Below are positions 44,102 through 56,465 of a DNA stretch of 64,000 nucleotides, piece after piece. The DNA lies in NCBI GenBank assembly GCA_020744425.1, contig JAGMUV010000006.1, forward strand, positions 1,860,001 through 1,924,000, in the 5' to 3' direction. Made by a program: the position numbers and the translations under genes. This stretch comes from Dactylonectria macrodidyma (taxonomy: Eukaryota; Ascomycota; Sordariomycetes; Hypocreales; Nectriaceae). The notes beneath the pieces are model-generated. The model was given only the letters and a program-made list of their open reading frames with translations, ran no database searches and was not told the DNA's origin. Positions within the stretch are counted from its first letter, which is position 1; each line of letters opens with the position of its first letter.

Positions 44102-47100
44102 GTTGATGGTGTATGTGTGGGTGTTGTTTGTTGAGGTGGCAAGCGACGGAAGGCCGGAAGCGAGACAGGAAAAGAAACGACGGTCGGCTGGAGTAGAGAA
44201 GTCGCAGTTGAATATGGATGATTCGAATCAAGCTATTGACGATGAAAGCGACGTTGAAAAATGGGTATGATGAATGTGGTTTGAATCGTGATGTTGGTGA
44301 GATTTGTAAAATGTTGGCGTTCTTGGGAAATGGAAAGGAAAGTTGGCATCAGGCAGAACTGGGGGGCTAATGGCTATCAATGGAATGGATGCCTTGGCGA
44401 CTGGCCCCCCTTGGAGATACGTACCTACCTCTCCGGGACCACCTGCTAGCCAGACGCCAGGAGCCCACTGGGGAGCTACGGGGGGCAGCCACCAAAGGAG
44501 CCACCAAAGGAGCCACCAAAAGAGCCACCAAAAGAGCCACTGACGGCGTATGGAAGGCCCTTGGAAGCCCCCTAACAGGCTTAATGCTGGAGGGCCAGGG
44601 TGGGCGGGGGGCGCCGGGGGTGTCACCCTGGCCGAGGTTTTCAGGGCATTGTCCGTCTGCGCAGGGATCAGCCGCCGGGGGTCCGACGAAGGACGCGTCA
44701 GCTCTTTTCGGTGGTGCATCCCAGGCGAGTCAAGGGCGAGCGAACGGGCGAGGGCGCGAGAGAGCCAGCGAGAGAGCCAGCGAGCACCAGCGAAGCCCAC
44801 GGGCAGATGAGGGCAGATGAGGCCAGCCAGCCAATCAGCGACCGCCCCGGCGCCAAAGTGCCCGCGACTGCCCACACTGCGGCCTGAGGATGACGACGCC
44901 TACTGCCGGTTTGGGACCAACGCGAAGGCTGTGGTGATGATGGGTGGGTGGAAGGATGTTTTGATCACGGCCAAGCTGCACTTCTGTCCTCACTGCTGCT
45001 ATGCAGTATGCAAATGCAGTCTACATCGTACACGAAGCCGTGTTAAACGACACCCACACGAACTGCATCATCACCATCTTTGACCACTCGCGAAACAAAG
45101 TCGGTCAGTCTAAAAGCAAGATGCCCATCACTGGCCGCGAGGCCTGCCCTCAAAACAGTCCAGTCCCAAGCGCTCTGCTCCCCTACCTGCATTTATGATT
45201 ACGACTCCAAACAGAGCTCTCCGGACAGAACACCCATTTCACTTCCCCACCCTGGTTGAACCAGATAAACGACCTTTGGGTTGCGGTTGCGGAAAAGAGC
45301 CCTCGCTCAGCCTGGTGAGAGGAGTGCAATGCAGATTGCGGCCGCCAGCCCAACCCTCGGCGATAGCTCTGAAGGGAAATGCTTACTGCGGAGTAGTCTT
45401 CTTCTCTGACACTCTGTGAACGTCGCTGCTGACTGCGCCAGCTGGAATGCAACCCCCAACTCAATGTCAACAAAGCGAGCTGGGACCTTAATTGTGATCT
45501 GGTATTGCTCTGTCCCAACTATGTAGAGAGTTCTGGTTGAGCCGTACAGCCGGTTAGCATCAAACAAACCCCACAGCTCGTCGTCAACTAGTATTGTCGT
45601 CTGCCCAAATCTCTCGAGGCCTTAGTAGCGTCAGTACTTGTCAGCCTGTCAATACAAATGCCTTTCCTCCTTTTGCGTCATCCCGCTAAGTCTTCCAGAG
45701 GCTGTATTACGGGACTGAAACTCTCACTCTGGAGGGGCAACCATTCAAGCATATCTGTTGCATTGATGTCTATCCGAGGGCCCAGGCCTGTCCATTCATC
45801 TCCTCAAACCTTCGTAGAATATGCTGTCACTAGGATATCCCTTCGCCAATCGACAACTGCCATAACCAATGCCGCCATTGTCTCGTCCCAATGATCTTTG
45901 TGGTTTTGGTTGCTGGTCATTGCGCTGCTTGAGCCCGACCCGAGGCCCGCCCACATCCCAGACGCCGGCAACGCCGTGCTTGGGTCCGGCTCTACGACGG
46001 CCCCGCCTAGGAATCTTCACCCATATCCACAGCAATATTCAAAGCAGTAATATGATTTCTTCTCGAACGGTTATAGGGGCACTTGCGTTGCTCTTTCGCG
46101 GCACTTTTCCTGGCTCCGTGACGATGTGCCATTCCCCAGGACTGGCGATTTTGAACGACATCATAGCGGGAATAAGCATCCAAGCCGCCACTAGATCAGA
46201 GTTTGTTAGTTAGCACTGCCACCACAGTCGCAGACCATCCGACACCAGCCCACCGCCAGCCCACTGATGCCGATCGTCCTCGTGTTCAATGTAAACACGC
46301 TGGCCTGACAAATTATCACTGTGCCACACTCAACATTGGGAGGCAATCTGTGCTCTCCCCAGCTCCACAACGTGACTGTTGCACTGGGCCCTCGGTTGAG
46401 TCTCTTGACTCTCCCACCATTCCGAAGCCATTCGATAGAACGATCGATTAATTCCACACAACACCGGCCGTTAGTTGGACATGAGAGCGCTAGACGGACG
46501 GCATTGATGAAACAGGTGCCAGGTCGGCCCCATCGATCGGGCCATCAATTGGGGTGCTGGACGGCATTGCATGTCTCAGGATCTCCTCATCGCTGTTCCA
46601 GGCCCCTCGCCACGCCGAGGCAAGGCATCTCATAGGTGCCGCCATCCGTAGATATTCCGCCCCTTACAAAAATAGATGCTGATGGGTCCCGTCACGGACC
46701 GCCGCTGAACGCCAATCTCCGTCGGATCTCCACCGCCCCTGACGATGAGCGTCATGAGAGGGCAGGCTTCGTCCCATCTTGCCGGAGCCACGCACTCCCA
46801 CATCCCGACTTGCATTAAATCAGGGGATTGTTTCCAAACATTTTCCATAGCATACACTCGTAGTAATAGCGGCATGGCATTTGCTTTACCACGGACCAAG
46901 TCCTCTTCATTATTCTCAAACATATCTCCACGAAATGGTTCTACAGCCGGCTATCACCTTTATGTCGGCCATTTGTCCAGATCTGTCATCCGGGGCTTGT
47001 ATCATGTAGTAAGAGACTCTGCCACGAACTGCTCTTCATTTGGTGTTCATCGCCCCGGCTCCACATTCAGCTCTTCGAGAGACAGGAGACCCTAGGCAGT

Positions 47101-48021
47101 GGTTCCGGTGACAATGGCCAGGGCGTTCTGCCAGGGGAAAGCGAAATCTGCCCTTCCAAATCAACGCTTTGATGCTTCAAGCTTCAGGCTTCTCAACTCG
47201 CTTGACCAATCCCGTCCACTCTCTCGATTACTTGAGTTTCATCCAGCCACAAAGGCTGATCAGATTTTAGCCAATTTCCTAGGGGGCATTGCTGAATGGC
47301 TTCCGCCTGCAAAGCGAGGAGGCATTGATACACGCTAGAATCCCATCGTAACGCTTTCTCCTTCTACAATATCCATGATGGGGCAAATGCGAGTGGCAGT
47401 GCTGATTCCAAGTGTGTTCACTCACGTGATTCATGCCTCACGTGACAGCTTGGGGCAAACCAATGGAATCAATGACTTCGAATTAGTCCCGTGATCAAAC
47501 TGGTGACCATTTTCAGCCTGATGGAAACTTTCAGCCTGATGGAAGCACGAAGTTCAGGTCCTCATTCGCCTGCTTCTGCCAGCGACCTGCTCTCGCCGAC
47601 GACTTCCCAGTTGCGCCCAAGTGCAGGCTTGCTCGATCTCCCTTCCACTCCATCTTCGCCGCACGTTTCCAGTGTCGCCATATCGCGTTCCTGGATCCCA
47701 CTTTGCGTCATCGCGCTCTCCAGTGCCTGTGCCGAGTCGCGATAAGTGCCAAGAGACGGACTGTGGTCGTCGCTCTAGCTGTCCGCTCCGCAACGCGCTT
47801 CGTTTTTGATACCTCTGCCTGTTATCTTGCAGGTCCCCGCCTTGCGCGAAGGGATTTTCAGAGGAATACCTTGCCGAAGCGTTCCTGCTCGGTCGGCTTT
47901 TTGATTGTTGAGGGGTGATTGTCACGGCACTCAAAGCGTCGTTTTCTCGTGCACCGTTTGTCCATCAACCCGGATCCTTGCTATTTATCACCACCATGGT
48001 AAGCTTATGATCACTGTATAA
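44102..48021. other. 3.9-kb stretch without recognisable genes, upstream of the bZIP and DUF2293 genes
   Basis: This is divergent upstream DNA for two genes. Frames exist on both strands but none has family resemblance or introns. A 12-bp array is at 44487-44541 and a short AGAGAGCCAGCG duplication at about 44758-44785. A small undetected gene or an RNA cannot be excluded in 45-47.5 kb. Confidence 0.45.
44487..44541. repeat. 12-bp tandem array, unit AGCCACCAAAGG
   Basis: Four and a half copies, with the last two reading AGCCACCAAAAG. It lies 390 bp upstream of the bZIP start, in non-coding DNA. Confidence 0.85.
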
Positions 48022-50580
48022 ATGGGGAGAGAGAGACGAAACCTGCCCGCCGCTGTGGCGGGCGGCCCAAAGGAGAGGCACAAACGAGCCCAACGATCGC
48101 AGTACGATCGGAAGGCACCTGTGCCCGAAGGCTTTGTAGCCAAACCTGCCATCCCAAAGACGAAGTATCACTCGTATTTCGAGTTTGTCGAGAACAAGGA
48201 CAAAAAGAAGAAACTCGAATATCAGGTATATAGCGATAGTCGACCATCTCGCACTTCAGATTCACTCATCACCTCTAGATCACTACTGGCAAAACGCCAC
48301 CACCAGGCTTTGAGTTTGTCCCCATCGGCAACCCTGAGCTAACAACAGCATGTAAAGAGCTGTCTCGCGATAAAGATGCCATGATATTTATTGTCTCGGT
48401 ATGTGAGAACCGTCCTTGGGTTCCCGATCAAGCAGTTACTAATGCAGGGTCTTCACAGAATTCGAAGGAAGTCGACTCGAATCATCTTGCCCACCAAGTT
48501 CATCGAATCGGACACCACATAAGGGAAATAATTGTCGACGAAGCACGAGCAGCCATTGGTCAGGCCATAGATTACGTGGCACCAACATCCGGTCAAGCCC
48601 CCGAGCCCATTCCAGAGTCTCAGGAAGAATACGATGCGCAAGTAGACGCTGCTATCCGAGACTTGTTTCCGCGAGTCCCAAATACCGATCGCCAGATGAT
48701 CATAGAACATTCGTTCAGACGGGTTTGTTTTCCCTCCCTACCGTAAATATCCAGGCGACGAATATTCATGCCCCCCTTAGGGAACCACGTTCAAAGGCGA
48801 CAAACCTGTAGGACTCTCAGACGATATCACCCTCGCACGGCGAGTTCAGCTTGCAGTGCTCGCTCACATCCGCCACACCCATACCAGATATGACACATTG
48901 TTGAAGGAAACCACTTGGCAAAATGCCCGCAAGGTCGTCGAACGTCTTTGCCTAGATACTCTCGTCAAGTGGCGAGGAGACGAGGAAACTGGCCGAGACC
49001 AGCTTGATGAAATTCTCCGAGAGGTTGTTGTGATTTCTGACTCCGAGGGCGAAGATTCTGGTCAAGATACCGATGAGTCCTCGGTCGAGGAGATTGAGCC
49101 TCCACCAACAGCGGCTGTCTTTACTCGGGTGGCGAGCAATGCCTCCGGCCGGGCTGGTCTTAGTCGCCTACGTTCTCCTAGAACTACTATTAACCACACT
49201 GTACCTTCAACTCAAGCCAAGTCGAAGGGCAAGGTCGGGAAAGCTAACCGTAAGAATCCTTCGGATAAAAAGGGCCAACGGGGATTTCAGAGATATCATG
49301 CCTGGCAAGAAGCTATTCGTCGATATCGCGAAGAACAGGAGCCAGAACCTCCGCTTTCCCCAATGGACATAACCCCCAACTATCCACCCCGCCGCCAGCT
49401 CATCCCTGGTCCCGTTGCGCCTTACACACCACACGAATTCCCTGACTCTTCAGGGCTTAGGATTACCTCCAAAGATGCAGGACCTGTGCCAACTGAAAAT
49501 GGTTACGTTGTGCAACAGCCATCATACAGCGGGCAGTCTATGAACCCTGCACGACGCTCGTATTCTCCCCGTCCGAGACTCCCAATGCATGACAAGGTAA
49601 TGTCTCCACAGACACATATCAGTGGACAAGGTCCGCATCGGCCTGTCTCTAGGGTCAACAACCACCTACAAGACATGCTGGTACGTTCCATCGAGCCAGC
49701 CTCTCCCGAATCCATGAGGCCGTCGTTTATCCGTACTGTACCGCCCAGAAGTCAGGGGTTCGGGAACGTCTCTCCCGCTCGTTCCAGCATGCAGTTCTCC
49801 CCAAGAGGACCCTCGCCACTGAGAGGAGTTATCATGAGGGACGAGCCCATCTTCCCCAGGCAACGCGTGATGAGGGATCAACCTCTACCCGATACCAAAC
49901 CCTTGGCTGGATACCATGATGATCACCACGGGCAAATGCCAAATATCTCTCGTGAACAGAGATATGTACCCACTCGCAGTGGGTTCGCTGTTTCTAACTC
50001 TCCTTTGTATCGCTCTGATGTACCCCCCCTGGAGTCCAGCCAGCCATCAACACTGGCTCCGTCTCGGAGGCTTTTTGAAACTGTCCAAAGACCAAGAGAA
50101 GCCTCTAGCCCCATCATAATGGCAGACCGGGGTGGGTTCTATGAACGAGTTACGACTCAACCAGATGGTGCCCATCCACTACCTCGGGCCACAAAGATAA
50201 TTGAATACCGACAACCAGCTCACGAAGTTCAGAGAGTACCAGAACCTCATCGCGTTGTGTCCTGGCATGAGGGATCACGGATTTTGAGGGAGAGCCAAGG
50301 AAGCGCCAGAGTCGAAGTCATTCCGATTGCGAGCGCGCCATTCGGCCGCGCCCCTCGCACTGTTCTTGCAGACCCTGCTGTTATTGAGCAACGAGCCCCT
50401 GTCCATAGACCTTTTGGCCAAATTCTCAACGATGGTCGATACCCAATTTATCCTGAGAGAACAAAGTTAGAACCTCGACCAGTGTCGGAAGGTCCCTTTG
50501 CGCCCCGACAGGAAGTATACAGAGAAGTGTACGATGCGACATTCCCACTAAACATGAGTTCACCCCTAACCATGCACTAG
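48022..50580 (+). CDS. DUF2293-domain protein, function unknown
   Basis: Four exons, 48022-48225, 48279-48398, 48459-48722 and 48781-50580, all GT-AG, giving 795 residues. The N-terminal 65 residues are basic (RERRNLPAAVAGG, KERHKRAQRSQYDRK). Residues about 70-110 read PPPGFEFVPIGNPELT and MIFIVSN, typical of this fungal family. The DUF2293 region (about 145-245) contains VDAAIRDLFPRVPNTDRQMI, LARRVQLAVLAHIRHTHTRYD and ARKVVERLCLDTLVKWRG. The remaining 500 residues are Pro/Arg/Ser-rich, contain a short acidic SDSEGEDSGQDTDESSVEEIE run, and are probably disordered. DUF2293 has no established function. A second ATG at 47996 is followed at once by GTAAGC and looks like a decoy or a leader splice site. 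Confidence 0.85.
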
Positions 50581-51180
50581 ACGACATCATGAGCCATCGT
50601 CAGTGGCCCCTCAACATTTTGAGCCTCCACATCAGCATTCCAGGAATGAACCTCCAACAATACACGACCAATATAACTTTCGGAGAGTGCATTCCTTGCA
50701 CCCGCATAGACCCGAGGACGTCATTGTTCTTGAGTAATCCCACAAGCCGGTGGCTTTGGTTTTCCATTCGCTTTCTTGTCGACAATTTACACCAGACGAA
50801 GCAGATATGAGTAAGACGTTGACAGCTCATGATCGCTTAGGCGGTCCTAGTTGGGATGACGTGATGATTGACCACGACGTCCCGTATTTTTACGGGATTC
50901 TGTATTTGGACCCATCAATGAGACCACGGATTGACGGAATGATACCCAGTGCGGATGGAAAGGATTGATTGTCAGGGCATATGCGTCTAAAATAGATGAT
51001 TGCATGAATTACACATCGTGCTAAGATTTGCCTTGGGAACTAGTTGGAAAGATTTTTGAAAATGTGCCTGGAAATGATCTATGCATATTTTGATTGACCT
51101 GAATACGTAACTGGACTGTAAATTTTAAACACCTGCCGGAACCTGATTCATCGAACATCGAAAGGGTATAAACAAGGCAT
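50581..51180. other. Convergent spacer between the DUF2293 gene and RRP12
   Basis: 600 bp between two convergent stops. No coding frame is supported. AT-rich near 51040-51130, probably the RRP12 3' UTR. Confidence 0.5.
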
Positions 51181-54100
51181 CTAATTGCGCCCTCTTCCCC
51201 GTCCCTTGCCCACACCCCCCATAGACGGTCCATGCCTCTTCTCGACACCCAATCCCTTGCGCCCCGCCGCGATGCCGCCCTTGCCGCTCCGAGCACCTCC
51301 GCCGCGTCCTCCACGCATGCCGCCGCCGCGTCCTCCTCGGAACCGGCCGTTACCCCGAGGGCTCATCTTGCTCTTGACTGCGGCTGCCGTGTCGGCGTTC
51401 ATGTCGTCAATCTCCTCGTCGTCGTCATCGTCGTTGCTACGGCGGTTGGAGAACTTGAGCTTGCCGCCGCGGCCGCGCTTGGCGACGTCCTTGCCCTTGA
51501 GGGCGGCGACGTAGGCGCCGACACCCGAGGCCTCGGGTTGGTCAATATCCATGGCCTCTTCGTCGTCGTCCTTGCCGAGGATGAGCTTGCCGTCGAGGTC
51601 AAACTTGGCCTTGGTGCGGGTCGGCTTGCGGAGCTTCATGGGCTTGGTGGAGGAGATGTTGGCGAGAGCCTTCTTATCGAGCAAGTCAAGGGGCTCATCC
51701 TCGTCCTCGACGATATAGGTCTTGCCGCCTTTCTGGGTCTTCTTCTTTTGTCGAGGTGCATCATCGTCCTCATCCTCGTCTGAGCCATCGGAGTCGCTGC
51801 TATACAGGGCTTGGTCGTACTCGTTCTCGAACTGCCGCTTGGACTGGCCCTCACCATCCTCATCACTATCCTCATCGCCCCCTGCCTTTGCGGCGTCCTT
51901 CTTCTTCTTAGACCGCTCCTTTGCCTTGCGGATGTTGACAATCAGCTTCTTGTCGGCCTCAGGGCAGTTCTTATGAATGTTGTCGAATCCGAATCGGCGA
52001 ACCATACGCTCCAGGATGTGCTTGACCTTAGCCTTGAAGTGGCCCTTGTGTTCGTGGCTCCACACGATAAGGTTGGGGACAAGGGTAGACAGTCGGGGTA
52101 GCATGAGCTCGACAGGGAGGCCGATGACACAGACCTTGACGAAGCCCAAACAACTCTTGACAATCTCTCGGTTGTTGGAGGTCAGGAAAAGATCCATGGT
52201 TTGCACCAGGTCAGAGAGGGTCTGCTCGCTCAAGGCCTCTCGAAACTCATACAAGAGTCGGCTAATTGCGGTGATAGATGCAGAGATCATATGAGGGGTG
52301 CTTCCAGCTAGACCAGCACTAACCATAGTAAAGAATTCCTCGATGTTCGCGGTACCTGCAAGGGCATCTTTAGGCATGTGAGGAACCTTAGTGTTGTCAA
52401 TAGGAACTCCATTAGCACCAGCCATACGGTGTCCCATCTGGACCAAAAGTTCGTATGCCGTCTCTCGAGCACGCTCGTTGTTTTCCTTGCAACATATGAT
52501 AACCTCGCTGAGCACGGCAGGAATAAAATGAAGGGATGTATCGGGGATGAAGGGAAGGAGGGCGGTGATAGCGGCGAGGCGCTCTCGTCGGGCAGGGGCA
52601 GATACCTTCTCAGTGCTGGAGAAGATTAGGTTTTGCAACTCCGCACTCCTCTCTTCGAGCGCAGCCTTGCCAATGTCAGAATCCGCCAGGCGAGGAATGA
52701 GCTTGTATGCCTTCTTCTGCAATTGAGGCTCGTCCTGCTTGTAGATGACAACAGCAGCAATCTCGAAGAGAGCAGAAAAGCTCTCTCGTGGGAGGTAGAC
52801 AGACATGGTGATGACAAGATCCATCAAAGTCTGTGCCGTCGATGGCATGTGATCCTTAGATTTCTGTGTCTTCTCCTTCTTCGCCTTCTCGCCCTCTTGG
52901 GAAGCCTGCTCCAATTCCGATGCCAGCATCTTGCTTACACGGTCGAAAGTCCCCATGAGCTCCTGGTTGGGGGTAATGCTCAAAAAGACGTTGATGGTCT
53001 GCAGAATTGGGCCTCGGCTTTGGGGGAGAGTCTGGGTATAAACGTTGAACAGGACGGCGAGCATGTTACCGGCGTATTGTGAAAGAAACTCGAGGTTCTT
53101 CTTGGCGGCAGCACGGCTCACTCTGCTCTGAAGAACGAGGTCCTCCTCCTCATCCTCGATCTCCGCGATGGCCTTGTTAGACTCGATCATAGTCTTAAGA
53201 GCTCTGCAAACATCCAGTCGCAGGTCAACCTGCTTGTAGAGGAGGTTGGCCAGGATTTCCGCGAAACCCTGGTCAAATGCCTCGGTCAAGTCCAAGGGCA
53301 AGTCGCAATAACCAGGGAGAATAGACCAGATTTGCTGTACCACAGTCTCGTAAATCTTGAGCTCCATCGTCTTCTCGGCCTCGCCGTGATTCAGCACCTT
53401 CTGGAACATCAGTTCACTGAGCGGTACCATCTCGCTCTTAAAGTGTGCTAGGTTAGTGTTGCTTGTATAATCTCTTAGAATAGGGAACATCCAGGCTCGT
53501 CCCGGCTGTCCCTTGGCGGGTTTCGCGAGATTCAGGGGGAGAACTGAGAGGACCGCCTCAGGTCCCATTGCGCGGATGGCCTTGCCAATCACTTCGTCCG
53601 CCTCCTTCTTGTTGCGGAAAGACCCGTTCTCTCGGATTTCGCCAATCGTCTTTGTGGTGTTCAGCATGATAGGGAACGCCCTCCATCGCAGGGCATCGAA
53701 CATGGCCCCCAAGACGGTAAAGGTCTGCAGCCAGGCTGCTTGGTATTGGACGGTCAGTAGAGACTCTGCGATCTTTGCAATCTTCTCCAGGGTCTTCTCG
53801 TCGTAGATGGAAGGCTCGAGGATGACTTGGCGTGGTACACAGTTGACCATCAAGGAAACCAAGCACTCCGATGCAGAAATTCGAATGTTCTCGGACGGCG
53901 ACTCAAGGAATTGCGCAATCATTTCGAACAAATTAGGGAGGTTCTGGAAGGTCTCCTCCGGCTCGACCTGTGAGGAGACATCGTATCCTCGGGACAAGAT
54001 CGCCAGCCACGGGGGCACGAGCTGTGTATCATTGGCAGCCGGGCGCAGTTCCGAGATGATCTCCATCAAACGCGGCAACTTGGCAGACGAAAGCTCATCG

Positions 54101-55009
54101 GTCATGCCCTCGAAGATCATCTCGAAAATCTCGAAGGAAGCCATCGTCATGTATTCGTTTCCTGTCTTGGCAATTCCGAGCAACAACTCACACAGCGACT
54201 CTATCTTCTTGCTTGGCCATCCGCCACTCGCCGACGCCACCGTCTTGACCAGCTGTAAAGCATGGATCATGGCTGGCTCGTGGGTAATGTCAGTGGACTT
54301 CTTGCCTTTTCGCAACTGCGCAACCTTGCCGGCCAGGTCGTCCAAGCTCTTCATAGCAGTCTGGGCGCACATGTCGGCAGCTGGGTGGTCCAGAGAAGGG
54401 CTCGGGGGAGGGTTCCGCAGAACCTTCTTCAACGCATCCTGGGATCTTCTTCGCACTTTGGGTCGGTGATCCAGAGACATGTTGAGAAGTCCAGCGACTG
54501 CGCGTCGTGGTCCAATTTGAGTAACGCCGAGTTCCCAAGACGCAGAGTCCTGCGCGAGAAGCAGAGACTCGAGGCACCCAATGGATGATCGCAAAAGCAT
54601 AGGTTCGGCATCCTGTAGCAGGAGAAGAGGCGCGAGCAGGGTCAGGATCTGGGTGAACTTGGCGCGAAGGAGAGGCTCCGGTGCATAAGGCGTAACGACG
54701 TCGAGGAGGTAGACGGCCGGCGTGGCCAACTCCAGGTTGATATTGTCATTGACGTTCGCCTGCTGGAGGAGGGCGAGGAGAGCAGCAAAGTAGCCTGTCG
54801 GGGTCGGAGCCGTGTTCTGGTCCTTCAAGGTTGACTCGACAGCATTCAGAATGACGACGGTCTAAATATTTTGCCCGTGTTAGCCCACGTTGAACACTGA
54901 AATCAGAGGATCCAACCAGGTCAAGGAAGCTGGAGCATACCCGCTGCTGGCTTTGAAGACCAGGGGACTTGATCTTGTCCAGCTTTTCGGCCAGAGAAGG
55001 GGTCGCCAT
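51181..55009 (-). CDS. RRP12: Ribosomal RNA processing protein RRP12 (HEAT-repeat export factor)
   Basis: Rrp12 is a HEAT-repeat protein needed for nuclear maturation and export of both ribosomal subunits. Two exons (minus), 55009-54941 and 54861-51181, giving 1249 residues, the usual length. It starts MATPSLAEKLDKIKSP and continues TVVILNAVEST. The NUC173-type HEAT region occupies roughly residues 390-600, and the rest is helical repeats ending in WSHEHKGHFKAKVKHILERMVRRFG, conserved in the family. The C-terminal 250 residues are acidic/basic with SDSDGSDEDEDDD and a final RGG-type tail (GRGRFRGGRGGG). Divergent from VPS29 with 373 bp between the starts. Confidence 0.95.
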
Positions 55010-55382
55010 CTTTTCGAGCAATTCGATCGCAAGCCGCCTGGAATTGTTCGGTGAAGTAGAGCCCCAGCTTTGTGCAAAATCCCAAATTTTTTACACTGGG
55101 CGGGCAGAAAATTGGTTATCGCACCCCGCGTGCCGATAAGATAGGACTATCGATTGTAGGGTGGGTCCGGTGGCTGGGATCCTCGAGCCACACTGGCTCC
55201 TGCCTTCCCCAGTATGACGGTATCGCTGTATCCGATCACGGATGGACCTTCCCACTGGGTGCCTGCCCCTCCAGCCTCGTGGAGCTCAAGGGGGCTGGCA
55301 GCTTGTCCGCTGGTCTCTCTATAATATACAAATCTCGAATTCGCAACAGCCTCACTCCTCCCGCGGCGCCAGAGAGAACATC
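55010..55382. promoter_or_regulatory. Divergent promoter of RRP12 and VPS29
   Basis: 373 bp between two divergent start codons. A TATAATATA-like string at about 55319-55328 precedes VPS29 by 55 bp. No other motif was assigned. Confidence 0.5.
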
Positions 55383-56102
55383 ATGGCCTTCCTCATCCTC
55401 GTCATCGGGGATCTGCACATCCCCGACCGCGCGCTTGACATCCCCGCCAAGGCACGACCTTCTCGCGCATCGCCGCCGCATGGCTTCAGGGTAGCTAACA
55501 CCACCGACAGTTCAAGAAACTTCTCGCCCCCGGCAAGATCGGCCAGACGCTGTGCCTCGGAAACCTGACCGACAAGCACACCTACGAGTACCTGCGATCG
55601 ATTGCGCCGGACCTGAAGATCGTCAAGGGCCGCTATGACGTCGAGGCCACTTCCCTGCCGCTGACGCAAGTCGTTACTCACGGCGGCATGCGCATTGGCT
55701 TCCTCGAGGGCTTCACCTTGGTCTCCAACGAGCCCGACCTCCTTCTCGCCGAGGCGAACAAGTTGGACGTCGATGTCCTCTGCTCCGGCGGCACCCACCG
55801 CTTCGATGCTTTCGAGTACATGGACAAGTTCTTTGTCAACCCCGGAAGTGTTACGGGAGCATACTCAACGGAATTCAGCAAGGAGGGAGAGGAGCCAACG
55901 CCAAGTTTCTGCCTAATGGACGTGAGTAGCACAATTTTGAGCTTTCACTGATTGACGATACTGACTACGTGCTTAGGTCCAGGGTATTTCACTCACTCTC
56001 TACGTGTATCAGCTGAGGAAGGACGACAACGGCAATGAGACTGTAGCAGTCGAGAAGGTGACGTACACAAAACCTGTCGAACCCGCAGCTCCCTCATCAT
56101 GA
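55383..56102 (+). CDS. VPS29: Retromer subunit VPS29
   Basis: Vps29 is the metallophosphoesterase-fold scaffold of retromer, which recycles cargo from endosomes to the Golgi. Three exons, 55383-55451, 55511-55921 and 55977-56102, giving 201 residues. The sequence has MAFLILVIGDLHIPDR, LAPGKIGQTLCLGNLTDKHT, IAPDLKIVKGRYD, THGGMRIGFLEGFTLVS, CSGGTHRFDAFEYMDKFFVN and the C-terminal QGISLTLYVYQL, as in fungal orthologues. Intron 1 has a GC donor (AAG then GCACGA) and a CAG acceptor. No GT donor in that interval restores the frame, so this is a GC-AG intron. Confidence 0.95.
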
Positions 56103-56465
56103 TAGGAGGAAACCGGGAAGGGGAATATTATGCAGGGACATTCAGCGACGCAAATATTAAATATATACCCACACAAGCCTCCCAGGAATCACGGCATGGT
56201 TTCCAGAGAGGGGTTGCATTTGTTTCCAAGAAATTATAATTGGCCATACGCAAAGCCAACATTTCCAATTGGTGGTGTGTCTGAATGAAGAGAAAGTAGC
56301 AGATGTAAATACAAACTTTGAAAAACAAGTTCCGTCGCTTTGGTATCTTGGGCATTGAACCAGTCTGAATGAGCGCCATAAGAAGCCTTAGTAGCACCGA
56401 CAAGGCAACACACTCCAAAATAAACGCCTAGTGCTATATGCAATTCGCTTTCGCCCATTGTGTCA
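56103..56465. other. Convergent spacer between VPS29 and shugoshin
   Basis: 363 AT-rich bases between two convergent stops. No coding or RNA feature recognised. Confidence 0.6.

Noticed and set aside
47996..48030. Upstream ATG followed directly by GTAAGC as the DUF2293 start
   Set aside because: No acceptor restores the frame within a usual intron length without loss of the ATG at 48022. The simpler start is 48022.
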